A DNA stretch of 64,000 nt from Thermohalobaculum sp038534135. Lineage in GTDB: Bacteria; Pseudomonadota; Alphaproteobacteria; Rhodobacterales; Rhodobacteraceae. This document shows positions 34,853 through 43,961 of the stretch, one piece after another; the stretch's first letter is position 1; each line of letters begins with the position of its first letter. Position numbers and translations under genes: made by a program. The notes below the pieces were generated by a model, which searched no databases, was not told the DNA's origin, and saw only the letters and a program-made list of their open reading frames with translations. The DNA lies in the NCBI GenBank assembly GCA_038534135.1, contig JBCAXJ010000021.1:4841-68840 (forward strand). The letters are read 5' to 3'.

Positions 34853-36273
34853 ACGAAGTCCTGTCGCCCGATCTCTGCATCATCGGCGGAGGTTCGGGCG
34901 GGCTTTCGGTCGCGGCAGGTGCTGTCCAGATGGGCGCGTCGGTTGTGTTGATCGAGGGCCACAAAATGGGCGGCGACTGCCTGAATTATGGCTGCGTCCC
35001 GTCCAAGGCACTGATCGCCGCGGGCAAGGCGGCACACGCGCACAGAACGTCTGCACCGCTCGGCGTTGCGTCCAACGAACCGCAGGTCGATTATGCGGCC
35101 GCCCAGGACCACGTGCGCAGCGTGATTGCCAAGATCGAGCCGCACGACTCGGTCGAGCGGTTCGAGGGTCTGGGCGTCACCGTCATCGAGGCCATGGCGA
35201 AGTTCACGGATGCGCGCACGGTTGAGGCCGGCGGCAAACGCATTCAGGCCCGGCGCTTTGTGGTCGCTACCGGCTCTGCACCGATGGTGCCGCCAATTCC
35301 GGGGCTGGATCAGACGCCGTACATGACGAATGAAACGCTTTGGGATCTGCGCGAGCTACCGCGCCATCTGATCATCATCGGTGGTGGTCCGATCGGACTT
35401 GAGATGGCGCAGGCGCATCGGCGGCTCGGCGCTCAGGTCACCGTCCTCGAAGCCGCGCGGGCGCTTGGCAAGGATGACCCCGAGATCGCCGCCGTCGCGC
35501 TGGAGAAGTTGCGCGACGAAGACATCGATATCCGCGAAGGTGCCAAGGTCGTCGAGGTTTCGGGCACGGCGGGCGCGATCACCCTGACGTTGGAAGATGG
35601 CAGGGAGGTTCAGGGTTCGCATCTGCTCGTCGCGGTTGGTCGCAAGGCGAACGTCGAGACGCTCGACCTGACCGCAGGAGCGGTCGAATACACACCGCGC
35701 GGCGTGACGGTAACGTCCGGTCTGCGCTCGGTTTCGAACAGCCGCGTCTACGCCATTGGCGATGTCGCGGGTGGTCTGCAGTTCACGCATGTCGCCGGGT
35801 ACCAGGCCGGGCTGGTCATTCGCAACGCTCTGTTCCGCCTACCTGTTAAGAACCGGACGGACATCATCCCATGGGCTACCTACACCGACCCCGAGATTGC
35901 GCATGTCGGCATGACCGAGGAGGCGGCAAGGGCCGAGCACGGCGACAAGGTCGAAGTCGCCCGGTTCCATTTCAACGAGAATGATCGCGCGCTGGCGGAG
36001 TTGAAGACGACGGGCTTTGCCAAAGCGGTGATCGGACGACGCGGCAAGATCCTGGGGGCCTCCATTGTCGGCGCCTCGGCCGGAGAGCTGATTCAACCCT
36101 GGGCGCTTGCACTTTCGAAAGGTCTCAAGATCGGCGATATGGCGGGACATGTTGCGGCCTATCCGACCCTCGGCGAGGTCTCAAAACGCACGGCCGGTGC
36201 CTACTACACGCCACGCCTGTTCCAGAGTGACCGTGTTAAAATGATCGTGCGCCTTCTTGCACGCCTGGGGTAA
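34849..36273 (+). CDS. FAD-dependent pyridine nucleotide-disulfide oxidoreductase (mercuric reductase/LPD-like)
   Basis: The 474-residue flavoenzyme has FAD-binding 'CIIGGGSGGLSVAAGA', redox-active GGDCLNYGCVPSKA (Cys-x4-Cys), NAD(P)-binding 'IIIGGGPIGLEMAQAHRRLG' and FAD site 'VYAIGDVAGG'. The C-terminal catalytic His/Glu pair is in HVAAYPTLGEVSKR. No MerA-type C-terminal Cys pair is present, so it is probably not a true mercuric reductase. It is translationally coupled to the TVP38 gene. Substrate unknown. Confidence 0.87.
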   Translation: MNEVLSPDLCIIGGGSGGLSVAAGAVQMGASVVLIEGHKMGGDCLNYGCVPSKALIAAGKAAHAHRTSAPLGVASNEPQVDYAAAQDHVRSVIAKIEPHDSVERFEGLGVTVIEAMAKFTDARTVEAGGKRIQARRFVVATGSAPMVPPIPGLDQTPYMTNETLWDLRELPRHLIIIGGGPIGLEMAQAHRRLGAQVTVLEAARALGKDDPEIAAVALEKLRDEDIDIREGAKVVEVSGTAGAITLTLEDGREVQGSHLLVAVGRKANVETLDLTAGAVEYTPRGVTVTSGLRSVSNSRVYAIGDVAGGLQFTHVAGYQAGLVIRNALFRLPVKNRTDIIPWATYTDPEIAHVGMTEEAARAEHGDKVEVARFHFNENDRALAELKTTGFAKAVIGRRGKILGASIVGASAGELIQPWALALSKGLKIGDMAGHVAAYPTLGEVSKRTAGAYYTPRLFQSDRVKMIVRLLARLG

Positions 36274-36315
36274 TCGGACTTAACGTCCCCGCGCGAAAGG
36301 GAATTTGGATCGCGC

Positions 36316-37719
36316 ATGGGACTGCTTCGCAGCCTTTCTGGACGGCTCCTCCTCGTCACCATTGCAGTGGTGATGCTGGCCGAGATTGCTATCTTCGTTC
36401 CCTCGGTCGCCCGGTTCCGCGAGGACTATCTGATGGAGCGCGTGCGCCGGGCCGAGATCGCGGCTCTGACTGTACTGGCAGCGCCCGATCAGATGGTGTC
36501 CCGCGAACTCGAGGCCGAACTGATTTCGCGGGCCGAGGTCCTGAACGTGGTTGTGCGCCGAGAAGGCATCCGCGAGATGGTTTTGACAAGCGGGACGTTG
36601 GCACCGATCACTGGAACCTATGACCTGCGCGAGCCCCCAATCCTCGATCTGATCCGCGATGCGCTGTTGCGGATCGCGGCGCCCGAGGGCGGTGTGATCC
36701 GGGTGATCGCATATGCGCCAGAGGACATGGGCAAGGAGTTGGAGATCACGCTGCGCGCAGGCCCTCTGACCGACGCGATGCGTCAGTACGGGTTGAACAT
36801 TCTGATCCTGAGCCTCGCGATCTCTGTCGTCACCTCGGTGATGGTGTTCGTTGCCGTACGACGCGCCGTTGTCAGTCCGATCACCGGCGTCATCGAAAAC
36901 CTGAAGCACTTTTCTGAGAACCCCGAGGATGCGGATCGCGCCATCGTGCCAAGCAGCCGGGTCGGAGAAATCGCCGAGGCGGAAAATGCTGTTGCGGACA
37001 TGCAGCGCGATGTGCAGGCCGCATTGAAGTCACGCGCGCGGCTCGCCTCGCTGGGTGAAGCTGTGGCCAAGATCAGCCACGACCTGCGGAACATATTGGC
37101 GACGACCCAGTTGATGGTCGACCGGCTCGAGATGAGCCAGGATCCGATTGTCGGCCGAACGACGCCGAAACTGCTGAATTCGCTCGACCGGGCCATCCGG
37201 CTGTGCCAGTCGACACTGACTTACGGGAAGGCCGAGGAAGCTCCGCCAGAGACACGGATCGTCGCGCTCGCGGATCTGGCCATTGAGGTCGCCGAAGGCC
37301 TGGGTCTGATACCGGGCGATGCAAGCGTGTCCTGCCTGGTTGATGTCGATGGCGATGTTGTGGCCGAGGCTGATCCCGAACATCTCTATCGCGTGCTGAA
37401 CAATTTGATGCGCAACGCCGCTCAGGCGATCCGCAATACGGACCGGCCCGGCACGATCACGATCAGCACGAAGTCTTTGGAAGGGACGGTCGCGATTTTG
37501 GTCAGCGACACCGGGCCGGGAATGCCGGCGCAATCACTGCAGCACCTTTTCAAGCCGTTTCGCGGCAGCGCCAGCCGCGAAGGCACAGGGCTTGGCCTGG
37601 CCATCGCGCACGAATTGGTCAGCGTCAATCGCGGGAAACTGGAACTGGTGACTTCGACGACGGCAGGAACCCAATTCTGCATCACGCTGCCCGCGCGCGC
37701 CGCCATGGCGGCGGAGTGA
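36316..37719 (+). CDS. Membrane sensor histidine kinase (no partner regulator nearby)
   Basis: The 467-residue protein has two membrane segments (about 9-30 and 158-180) enclosing a periplasmic sensor of about 125 residues. A HAMP-like linker follows ('RRAVVSPITGVIENLKHF'), then HisKA with the phospho-acceptor His in KISHDLRNILAT. The HATPase has N-box 'NNLMRNAAQAI', DTGPGMP and GTGLGLAIAHEL. No response regulator gene is adjacent; a tRNA follows. Confidence 0.9.
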   Translation: MGLLRSLSGRLLLVTIAVVMLAEIAIFVPSVARFREDYLMERVRRAEIAALTVLAAPDQMVSRELEAELISRAEVLNVVVRREGIREMVLTSGTLAPITGTYDLREPPILDLIRDALLRIAAPEGGVIRVIAYAPEDMGKELEITLRAGPLTDAMRQYGLNILILSLAISVVTSVMVFVAVRRAVVSPITGVIENLKHFSENPEDADRAIVPSSRVGEIAEAENAVADMQRDVQAALKSRARLASLGEAVAKISHDLRNILATTQLMVDRLEMSQDPIVGRTTPKLLNSLDRAIRLCQSTLTYGKAEEAPPETRIVALADLAIEVAEGLGLIPGDASVSCLVDVDGDVVAEADPEHLYRVLNNLMRNAAQAIRNTDRPGTITISTKSLEGTVAILVSDTGPGMPAQSLQHLFKPFRGSASREGTGLGLAIAHELVSVNRGKLELVTSTTAGTQFCITLPARAAMAAE

Positions 37720-37806
37720 TTGCGGGTTTCCAAACGTGCGTTTACCCCTTGCATTAGCGTGAACGCGCCGCTAGTTACGGCGCTCCGCCGCAGCGCGGTA
37801 CGGGTT

Positions 37807-37883
37807 GCACCGGTAGCTCAGCTGGATAGAGCACCAGACTACGAATCTGGGGGTCGGGGGTTCGAATCCTCCCCGGTGCGCCA
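37807..37883 (+). tRNA. tRNA-Arg(ACG)
   Basis: A 77-nt cloverleaf: acceptor GCACCGG/CCGGTGC, D-arm with AGCTCAGCTGGATAGAGC, anticodon stem CCAGA/TCTGG with loop CTACGAA (anticodon ACG), T-arm GGTTCGAATCC, and encoded CCA. Its 3' end borders the mobile-element-like region, a usual integration site, but no integrase is seen. Confidence 0.95.
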
Positions 37884-37971
37884 ATAAAATCAACACCTTA
37901 CAGCAATCATCAAATCGCTTAGGCTCATCTTAGGCTCGCCAATCACGGCCGCTGAGCCTCTCCATATCCGT

Positions 37972-39113
37972 TCATATCGCATTGGTGATGGCGGAGAATG
38001 GCGGTGTTTGCCGCCCAGCAACCATCAGTTTGACGAACATCTCGCGGCTGCCGAGTTGCTGAGGTCACGCGGCCTGGGAATGTCCGCTGCCAATTGCCGA
38101 GCCAAGATCTCGGCATCGTTTGCGCCGACCCGGAACACCAACAATGTCGCCACGTTTCCCAAGATCGCATCCAACAGCCGTGGTTCAAGCTGTGACGTAT
38201 GTTGATGAGCCAAGATTAGTCCGACCTTGAACTTACGCAGTTCGGACAGCATCCCAGCCAACGCTTCGGTGGTGAAGTTGTGGAACTCGTCGATGTAGAG
38301 GAAGAACGGCCTGCGTTTAAACATCGGTTGACTTTGGCGCGTGAATGCCGCGTTCGCAATGCCATTCACCACCAACCCACCCGGCAGGTTCGAAACGTCC
38401 GATCCTAATCGTCCCTTCGCCAGGTTGACGATGAGTGACTGACCGTCGTCCATGATACGGCGGAACCGTACAGGAACCTTCGGTTTACACACTGCTTGCC
38501 GCACCAACGGATGTGCGAGGAATCCGCTGATTTTGTTGGCAATCGGCGCCACGCCATCGACTGCACCTTTGTATCGCATGGCATCGAACTCACGGGTCCA
38601 GAAGTCCCGCACTTGTTCGTCGGTGATCTTTGCCACCACTACTTTCCGAAACTCCTTGTCGAGAAAGAGCGGCATGATGTCGGCGATGCTGGCGGATGCT
38701 TGCTCGAGTAGTGCCAGCACGGCGTAGCGGAGCAAATGCTCCATCCGGGCACCCCAGGCATCTGACCACTGCGTCTTCAGGGTTTCGATGACGCCGGATG
38801 CGACCAGTGGACGGAATGCTCCGGTGACCGGAGTGAGGGGGTTGTATCCAAGCGCGCAGTCTGGTTCAGCTAAATCCCAGTATAGCGCGGTAGGTGCTAA
38901 CGCTCGCGCCGTTTCGGCCAGATCGCCGTGCGGATCGATCAGGCAAAAACTAGTGCCAGATCGCGCATCTTGCGTGATGAATTGTTGCAGAAGCGTCGAT
39001 TTCCCAACGCCGGTTTTTCCAATCAGATAGCAGTGAAAATGTCGATCCTGGATCGCGTGTGTAAACGGCCGCGGCTGGCGATCACGGGTTGTGGCGATGG
39101 TGACGGAGGGCAT
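37972..39113 (-). pseudogene. Conjugation-type P-loop ATPase (VirD4/TraG/HerA-like), 3' frameshift
   Basis: The intact frame (39113-38025) encodes Walker A IGKTGVGKST, 'CLIDPHGDLAET' and Walker B FFLYIDEFHNF, typical of coupling-type DNA-transfer ATPases. Near 38053-38057 the frame slips and ends with a foreign tail (NSAAARCSSN). Another frame continues with 'REMFVKLMVAGRQTPPFSA' and stops at 37972. One extra C in AACTCGG would join the two. This is either a decayed gene or a sequencing error. No ribosome site precedes the start, and an IS begins about 70 bp upstream, so the N-terminus may also be damaged. Confidence 0.72.
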
Positions 39114-39234
39114 GCAGGTAGTTTATCTGAACGCAGAACTTTCAATAGGTGACGCGGATAGCTTCATTTGCTGTGCTCCCCGAGAATGCCCTCGCTTGAG
39201 CTTAGAGTTTTCCGCATGATTTCCTTGGCTGGGA

Positions 39235-39516
39235 ACGGAGTGGAAGACCACGAAAGCATCGAAGTTCAGTGACGCCCAGAAGGCGTATGTCGTGAAGCGC
39301 GGCGAGGAAGGTTTGCCGGTTGCGGAACTTTGCAGAGAAGTTGGGATCAGCCAGGCGACGTACTTCAATTGGAAGAAGAAATACGCAGGTTTGATGCCGT
39401 CCGAGATGAAGCGGCCGCGCGAGCTTGAGCAAGAGAATGCCAAACTGAAGAAGATTGTCGCTGACCCGGCACTCGACAAGGAAATGCTTCAGGACGTCAT
39501 CAAACGAAAGCTCTGA
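39235..39516 (+). pseudogene. IS3-family orfA remnant (HTH transposase subunit)
   Basis: The frame encodes a helix-turn-helix ('LPVAELCREVGISQATYFNW') and the coiled-coil 'PRELEQENAKLKKIVADP' of IS3-type OrfA, ending at 39516. Homology begins at about 39235, but the codon where a start is expected is ACG and no good start precedes the conserved part, so translation is doubtful. Confidence 0.7.
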
Positions 39517-40352
39517 GGGCTGGCCGGAAACGGACGCTGGTCGACGAGATCCGCGCGGACTGGAAAGTGTCGATCCGGGGGGCCGGCAGCCTGATCCGGT
39601 TCGACCCCACGACGTACCGCTACAAGTCTTGCCGATCCGGCCAGCCCGCTTTGGAACAGCGGATCAAGGAAATCTGCGAGACGCGCGTGCGCTTCGGCTA
39701 CCTTCGCGTCCACGTGCTGTTGAGGCGTGAGGGGTAGATGATAAATCAGAAGAAAACGCGGCATATCTACAGTGAGTTGGGCATGCAGCTGAGGAACAAG
39801 ACACCGAAGCGGCGCGTGAAGGCGAAGCTCCGCGAAGATCGGACTGAGGCAACTGGGCCAAACGATATCTGGTCGATGGACTTCGTACATGATGAACTGG
39901 TCATCGGCCGCAAACTACGCGTCCTGACGGTGGTTGATACCTTCTCCCGATACGTTCCGGTGCTCGACGCACGGTTCAGTTATCGGGGCGAAAACGTCGT
40001 GGCCACGCTCGACAGAGTGTGCAGCCAGATCGGTTATCCGAAGACAATCCGCGTCGACCAGGGCAGCGAATTCATCTCCCGAGATATGGACCTTTGGGCC
40101 TACTGCAACGGCGTCACGCTGGACTTCTCACGGCCTGGAAAGCCGACGGACAATGCGTTCATAGAAGCCTTCAACGGCCGATTCCGGGCCGAATGTCTGA
40201 ATGCACACTGGTTCCTGAGCCTTGCAGATGCCGCCCAAAAGTTGGAGACTGGGCGCAGAGACTACAACGAGGAGCGGCCACACAGCGCCATAGGGAACAA
40301 CGTCCCGGCAGCGCTCATGAAATCGACACACGCAGCCAGCCCGTGTGTCTGA
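39513..40352 (+). pseudogene. IS3-family orfB remnant (DDE transposase) with in-frame stop
   Basis: The frame overlaps the end of orfA and encodes an HTH_21-like part ('LEQRIKEICETRVRFGYLRV'), then the integrase core: 'IWSMDFVHD' (first D), 'RVDQGSEFIS' (second D) and 'NAFIEAFNGRFRAECLN' (E). A TAG at 39735-39737 interrupts it where relatives have Trp, directly before an ATG (39738). Only the 204-residue C-terminal part could be made from that ATG. Confidence 0.78.
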
Positions 40353-40408
40353 TCAGAGACGGAAAACTCCAGCCCGTCGCGAGGGCAACTTCGGTCGCAG
40401 CGCACATT

Positions 40409-40439
40409 CCCGCAAACTCTCGTTATGAATGAGGGAGCA
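40409..40439 (+). repeat. 31-bp imperfect direct repeat, copy A
   Basis: It matches copy B (45574-45604) at 26 of 31 positions. The shared core is CTCTCGTT-R-TGAA-Y-GAGGGA, which can itself form a small hairpin. Weaker similarity continues on both sides. Copies A and B bracket the Rieske/GS-like gene cassette. Confidence 0.65.
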
Positions 40440-40803
40440 TCGTGGGGCAGGTCATAATGCGTGAACGGAACGCAGCCCACGTTCGTCCACGGTACTGCGA
40501 CGGTCAGTAAGAAACAAAACTCACATCAGTCCTCTGAGAGTCGTGGCGGAAAGGAGCCATTTGGTGCGGGCGCGAAGGGATCAACGCGCGTTCGCTGAAG
40601 CGGACATGGACCCCAGGTGCAACTCGATCAGACGTCTATGCAGTTCTGCGAGTAAGTTTACGCTCGTATTTCATGACATCAGCAGACGGTCGTACGTAGT
40701 TCGAAATAGCTCGTGTCGCCCCTATGTCTCGCGCTTGATTTGGAACCCCGGGAGCAGTGTGCATCAAAGTGTGCGAACTGATCGTTCAACGTAGACAGTC
40801 AAA
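40440..40803. other. Gap without a convincing gene
   Basis: 364 bp between the IS/direct repeat and the stop of the hydroxyacid dehydrogenase gene. Short frames are present but have no ribosome site or recognisable family. Composition is less GC-rich than the surrounding genes, as expected for a decayed junction. Confidence 0.6.
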
Positions 40804-41874
40804 TCAGTATCCAAGATCTCGGTCGACGAGATTGAGCAGGTCTCTTTCGGCCACAAAGCGCTCGAAGTTTCGAAAGAACAGATCCAGCGTGAGGGGAACG
40901 TAGCTATCGCCATCATCCGCGGACACGTGCGGAGTGATGATGAGGTCGCGAGTATTCCAAAGGCGCGAGTCTTCGGCTATGGGTTCTGGGGTGAACACAT
41001 CCAGCACCGCACCAGCCAACTCGCCAGCGTCGAGCTTGTCGCACAGCGCCTCGTAATCCATCGCAGACTGCCGGCCGATGTTCACCACGCCGCAGGTGGG
41101 CCTCAGCATGTCCAGCCGCCTGCGATTGATCAGCCCATTCGTCTCTGGCGTATCTGGTAAAGCAAGGTAGAGGATATCGGCCTCTGGCAGCACAGTGTCG
41201 AGCTGATCGGTGGTGACGACCCGCGTACAGCCTTCTACATCGCCCCCACGCCTGTTCACCCCAATGATCTCTGGGCCCAAAGGCACGAGTTTGCGGATCG
41301 CGGCTCCACCAAGGCTGCCCGTCCCCACGACAACAATCGTCTTGCCTGCAATAGGCGTGCTATAGCGCGTGTCGTATCGCCTGTTGCGCTGGTTGGTCAC
41401 AATCGCGGGCATGTGGTTGTGCAGCATGAGCGCTGCCATCAGCCCGTATTCCCCCGCTTTCTCCGAGTGAACGCCTTTATTGTTCGTCAAAGCTACGTCC
41501 CGTGGGAGCCAGTCCAATGGCAGCATATGTTCCACGCCAGCGCCGATGCAATGGATCCATCGCAAGTGCGGCGCCCGGTGGGCGAGGTCCGTCATTGGCA
41601 GGTTCCAGCACAGCAGAACATGCGCCTGAGCAATGGATGCCTCGAAGTTGTCCTCGTCCCAATCGAAGACGGCCTCCACTCTGTCCATGACGCCCGGGAA
41701 CCGGCTGAGCGCCGCCTCGAAGCGATCCTCGGAAATGGTAAAGACTTCCTCGCCCTCAGGCGTGTTCGGGAACGAACCGGGCGCCCAGCGGTTGTTCTTG
41801 ACGTGAACGCGGATCTTCTCTGGGTCAGGCATTGCGCTCTCTGACCTCCTGTTGATGGGCACGAGTTCGCTCAT
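40804..41874 (-). CDS. D-2-hydroxyacid dehydrogenase (NAD-dependent)
   Basis: The 356-residue enzyme has the Rossmann motif GTGSLGGAA. The catalytic Arg is in NIGRQSAMD, the Glu in 'FTPEPI' and the His in TPHVSADD, the usual set for D-isomer 2-hydroxyacid dehydrogenases. It interconverts a 2-oxoacid and D-2-hydroxyacid. The start at 41874 overlaps the Rieske gene stop by 4 nt; an ATG at 41832 behind AGGAGG is an alternative. Part of a two-gene operon with the Rieske oxygenase. Confidence 0.87.
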   Translation of the reverse strand: MSELVPINRRSESAMPDPEKIRVHVKNNRWAPGSFPNTPEGEEVFTISEDRFEAALSRFPGVMDRVEAVFDWDEDNFEASIAQAHVLLCWNLPMTDLAHRAPHLRWIHCIGAGVEHMLPLDWLPRDVALTNNKGVHSEKAGEYGLMAALMLHNHMPAIVTNQRNRRYDTRYSTPIAGKTIVVVGTGSLGGAAIRKLVPLGPEIIGVNRRGGDVEGCTRVVTTDQLDTVLPEADILYLALPDTPETNGLINRRRLDMLRPTCGVVNIGRQSAMDYEALCDKLDAGELAGAVLDVFTPEPIAEDSRLWNTRDLIITPHVSADDGDSYVPLTLDLFFRNFERFVAERDLLNLVDRDLGY

Positions 41875-43223
41875 GCGGCACCAGCTTTCTCGATCCGTTT
41901 CAGTTCGGCAATGATGTGGGTGTCGCGTTCCGCCAGAGGCATGGTCTCCGCAGCAAATTGCATGTCCATGATCCTAGAGGCGATCTGTTTGAGATAACCG
42001 CGGTCATCTTTTGTTGCGGTTGGCAGGTGCAGGATGGAATCCTGACCATAAGTGCGGACCGCCTCGCTGGGTATCTGTTGCGGTTGCGGTGGCGCCTTGC
42101 CCTGTTGCAGGTCGCGCACGAGGCTGCGGAGCCGCCGCCGGTAAAGCGCCACACCGCGGTCGGTCGGCATGAGGTTTTCGCCCTTGTGTGCGCTGATCGA
42201 GCCCATGCCCTCGACGGCCTCTGCATCCGCGGGTCGTCGCTGGCGATCTTCCCATGGGCGATCAACGATCTCACCCTGTTCGATCAGCTCGCATCCTTCC
42301 TGGCTATCGTAAGCATGCGGGTCGCCACGTTCGCCGAAGTTCGCCCAAGCCAGTGCCATACTGTTGTGATCGTCAACCGGCACAACCCACCGGGTGAAGG
42401 AACTGCGCCCGAAATAGTGCGGCCTAGTCCCATCAGCCGAGAACGCGGAGCCTGCTTGGGTGAAGTTCGGCAGGATCAGTTCGTTGATCCTGACCCAGAC
42501 CATGTCGCCGACACGGCGCGTGTTGCTGCCCAGGAATTGCAGGCCGCGCTCAAAGATCTGAAGCTCGCCGATCTCCTTCATCCCGTCAGAGAACTGCGCG
42601 CCGCCATTCAAGCTGTGCAGAAAACTGGTATGGATCGGGTCCATAATCGCATCGAGCACCTGCACCCAGTTGCATGTGTAATCGACACGGTAGGGGCGCA
42701 TCTTGATCCCAGGCGTCTCATAGGCATCGAACCACGGGAAATCGGGCATCTGATTGGCCGGGCCGAGATAGGCGAATACCAGTCCGTTGTGCTCTACCAC
42801 CGGATAGGCGCCCAGCCGCGTCCGGGCCCGTACGTCTGCCGCTGGGCCCGGTCCATCGGCCTCTCCCGGTGTCTCGAGGATTTCACCGTCGGGTGCGAAC
42901 AGCCAGCCATGGTAGCAACACCTGATGCCGCTTGCCTCGCATCGACCAAAGACGAGGGATGCGCGCCGGTGCGGGCAGTGCTTGTGGACCAGCCCGATCT
43001 CGCCTGCAGTGGATTTGAACAGGACCAGATCCTCACACAGCACACGTATCTCACGCGGCATTTCCCCCACTTCGGACGTCAATGCCACTGGATGCCAGTA
43101 CCGGCGCAGGAACTCACCGCAGACTGTGCCAGGGCCGGTCTCGGCCAGTTCGTTGTCATAGCCGGGAGTCTGTGTCTGCTCATAGCCCGAAAAGCCTGTA
43201 CGCTTCACCGGATGGGTCAACAT
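41871..43223 (-). CDS. Rieske non-haem iron oxygenase, large subunit (phthalate-dioxygenase-like)
   Basis: The 450-residue protein has the Rieske 2Fe-2S motif CPHRRAS...CCYHGW. The mononuclear iron site is in 'LDAIMDPIHTSFLH' (the D-x2-H-x4-H pattern). Size and motif spacing fit single-component-type alpha subunits that need separate reductases; none is in the window. The start at 43223 follows AGGGAGG with good spacing; an ATG at 43241 lacks this. It hydroxylates or dealkylates an aromatic or amine substrate. Divergent from an Lrp regulator gene. Confidence 0.88.
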   Translation of the reverse strand: MLTHPVKRTGFSGYEQTQTPGYDNELAETGPGTVCGEFLRRYWHPVALTSEVGEMPREIRVLCEDLVLFKSTAGEIGLVHKHCPHRRASLVFGRCEASGIRCCYHGWLFAPDGEILETPGEADGPGPAADVRARTRLGAYPVVEHNGLVFAYLGPANQMPDFPWFDAYETPGIKMRPYRVDYTCNWVQVLDAIMDPIHTSFLHSLNGGAQFSDGMKEIGELQIFERGLQFLGSNTRRVGDMVWVRINELILPNFTQAGSAFSADGTRPHYFGRSSFTRWVVPVDDHNSMALAWANFGERGDPHAYDSQEGCELIEQGEIVDRPWEDRQRRPADAEAVEGMGSISAHKGENLMPTDRGVALYRRRLRSLVRDLQQGKAPPQPQQIPSEAVRTYGQDSILHLPTATKDDRGYLKQIASRIMDMQFAAETMPLAERDTHIIAELKRIEKAGAA

Positions 43224-43337
43224 CTTCTGCCTCCCTTGCATGTTTCAAAACCAGCAAACTCAGTTGCTACGAATACAGCACGCTCTGGACGACTGTACTA
43301 ATGATATCGTAGACAGACACGGTAGAATTGGGCAATC

Positions 43338-43343
43338 TATAAT
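43338..43343 (+). promoter_or_regulatory. Possible -10 element (TATAAT) of the Lrp/GS-like genes
   Basis: An exact TATAAT lies 31 bp before the regulator's ATG in the AT-rich divergent region (43242-43373). No clear -35 with 17-bp spacing was found. A CTGT...GATATC...ACAG segment (43293-43316) could be a regulator site. Confidence 0.35.
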
Positions 43344-43373
43344 TTCAGAACAAAGCATGGTGCGACCGCTGAC

Positions 43374-43934
43374 ATGGCAAACGAGAACGGGTACAAGACG
43401 TCTTTCGTTGCAATGCGTGCGGAACATCCACCGCGCAGCACGCCAGCTGATGTGAAGCGGCTGCACGGCCTGACGTCGCCGGATGACGAGCTCAACCAGC
43501 AGATTGTACGCATGTTGCAGGAAGACGGCCGCCGGCCCTTCAACGAAATCGCGATCGCATTGAATGTCTCGGAAGGAACGATCCGGAACCGCGTCAACGG
43601 CATGCGCCAGGCCGGTCACATGAAGATCGTGGCAATCGTGGACCCGGGCGCTGTGGAATACAAAACCGATGCGATCATCTGCATTCGTGTTGGCGGGACC
43701 AGCACGCCTACGTCAGTCGCAGACCGTATCAGCCAGCTTGACGAAGTGGTCTATGTTCTCTGGGTCTCGGGACGGTTCGACCTGATGATCGAGATTGTCA
43801 CTGACGAGCCGGACGGGCTCGCGCAGTTTCTGGAAGATCATATCCACAATCAGCCCGACATAGCGGAATCCGAGACGATGATGGGCCTGAAGAACTTCAA
43901 GAACCAGTTTCTGTTGAAGCAGAACTGGGGATGA
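43374..43934 (+). CDS. Lrp/AsnC-family transcriptional regulator of the Rieske/GS cassette
   Basis: The 186-residue protein has about 35 extra N-terminal residues, then an AsnC HTH ('DDELNQQIVRMLQEDGRRPF', 'ALNVSEGTIRNRVNGM'). The RAM domain follows ('VVYVLWVSGRFDLMIEIV'). It is divergent from the Rieske operon and 27 bp upstream of the GS-like gene, so it probably controls both in response to the substrate or an amino acid product. Confidence 0.87.
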   Translation: MANENGYKTSFVAMRAEHPPRSTPADVKRLHGLTSPDDELNQQIVRMLQEDGRRPFNEIAIALNVSEGTIRNRVNGMRQAGHMKIVAIVDPGAVEYKTDAIICIRVGGTSTPTSVADRISQLDEVVYVLWVSGRFDLMIEIVTDEPDGLAQFLEDHIHNQPDIAESETMMGLKNFKNQFLLKQNWG

Positions 43935-43961
43935 CGCCGTAATCTGAGAAAGGGTGATGCC

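Larger units (their letters stand above)
39186..40388 (+). mobile_element. Degenerate IS3-family insertion sequence
   Basis: Terminal inverted repeats: left core 39186-39214 and right core 40360-40388 share TGCCCTCGC, nine variable bases, and GAGTTTTCCG in inverted orientation. Weaker similarity extends outward to about 39171 and 40410. Inside lie orfA and orfB remnants in overlapping frames, as in IS3 elements. orfA lacks a normal start and orfB has an in-frame stop, so the copy is probably inactive. Confidence 0.85.

Noticed and set aside
34849..36273. Mercuric reductase merA
   Set aside because: The protein lacks the N-terminal HMA domain and the C-terminal vicinal Cys pair, and no mer genes are nearby. 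A general disulfide-oxidoreductase call is safer.
40543..40794. 83-codon frame after the IS element
   Set aside because: No ribosome site, atypical composition and no recognisable motif; lies in a decayed junction.
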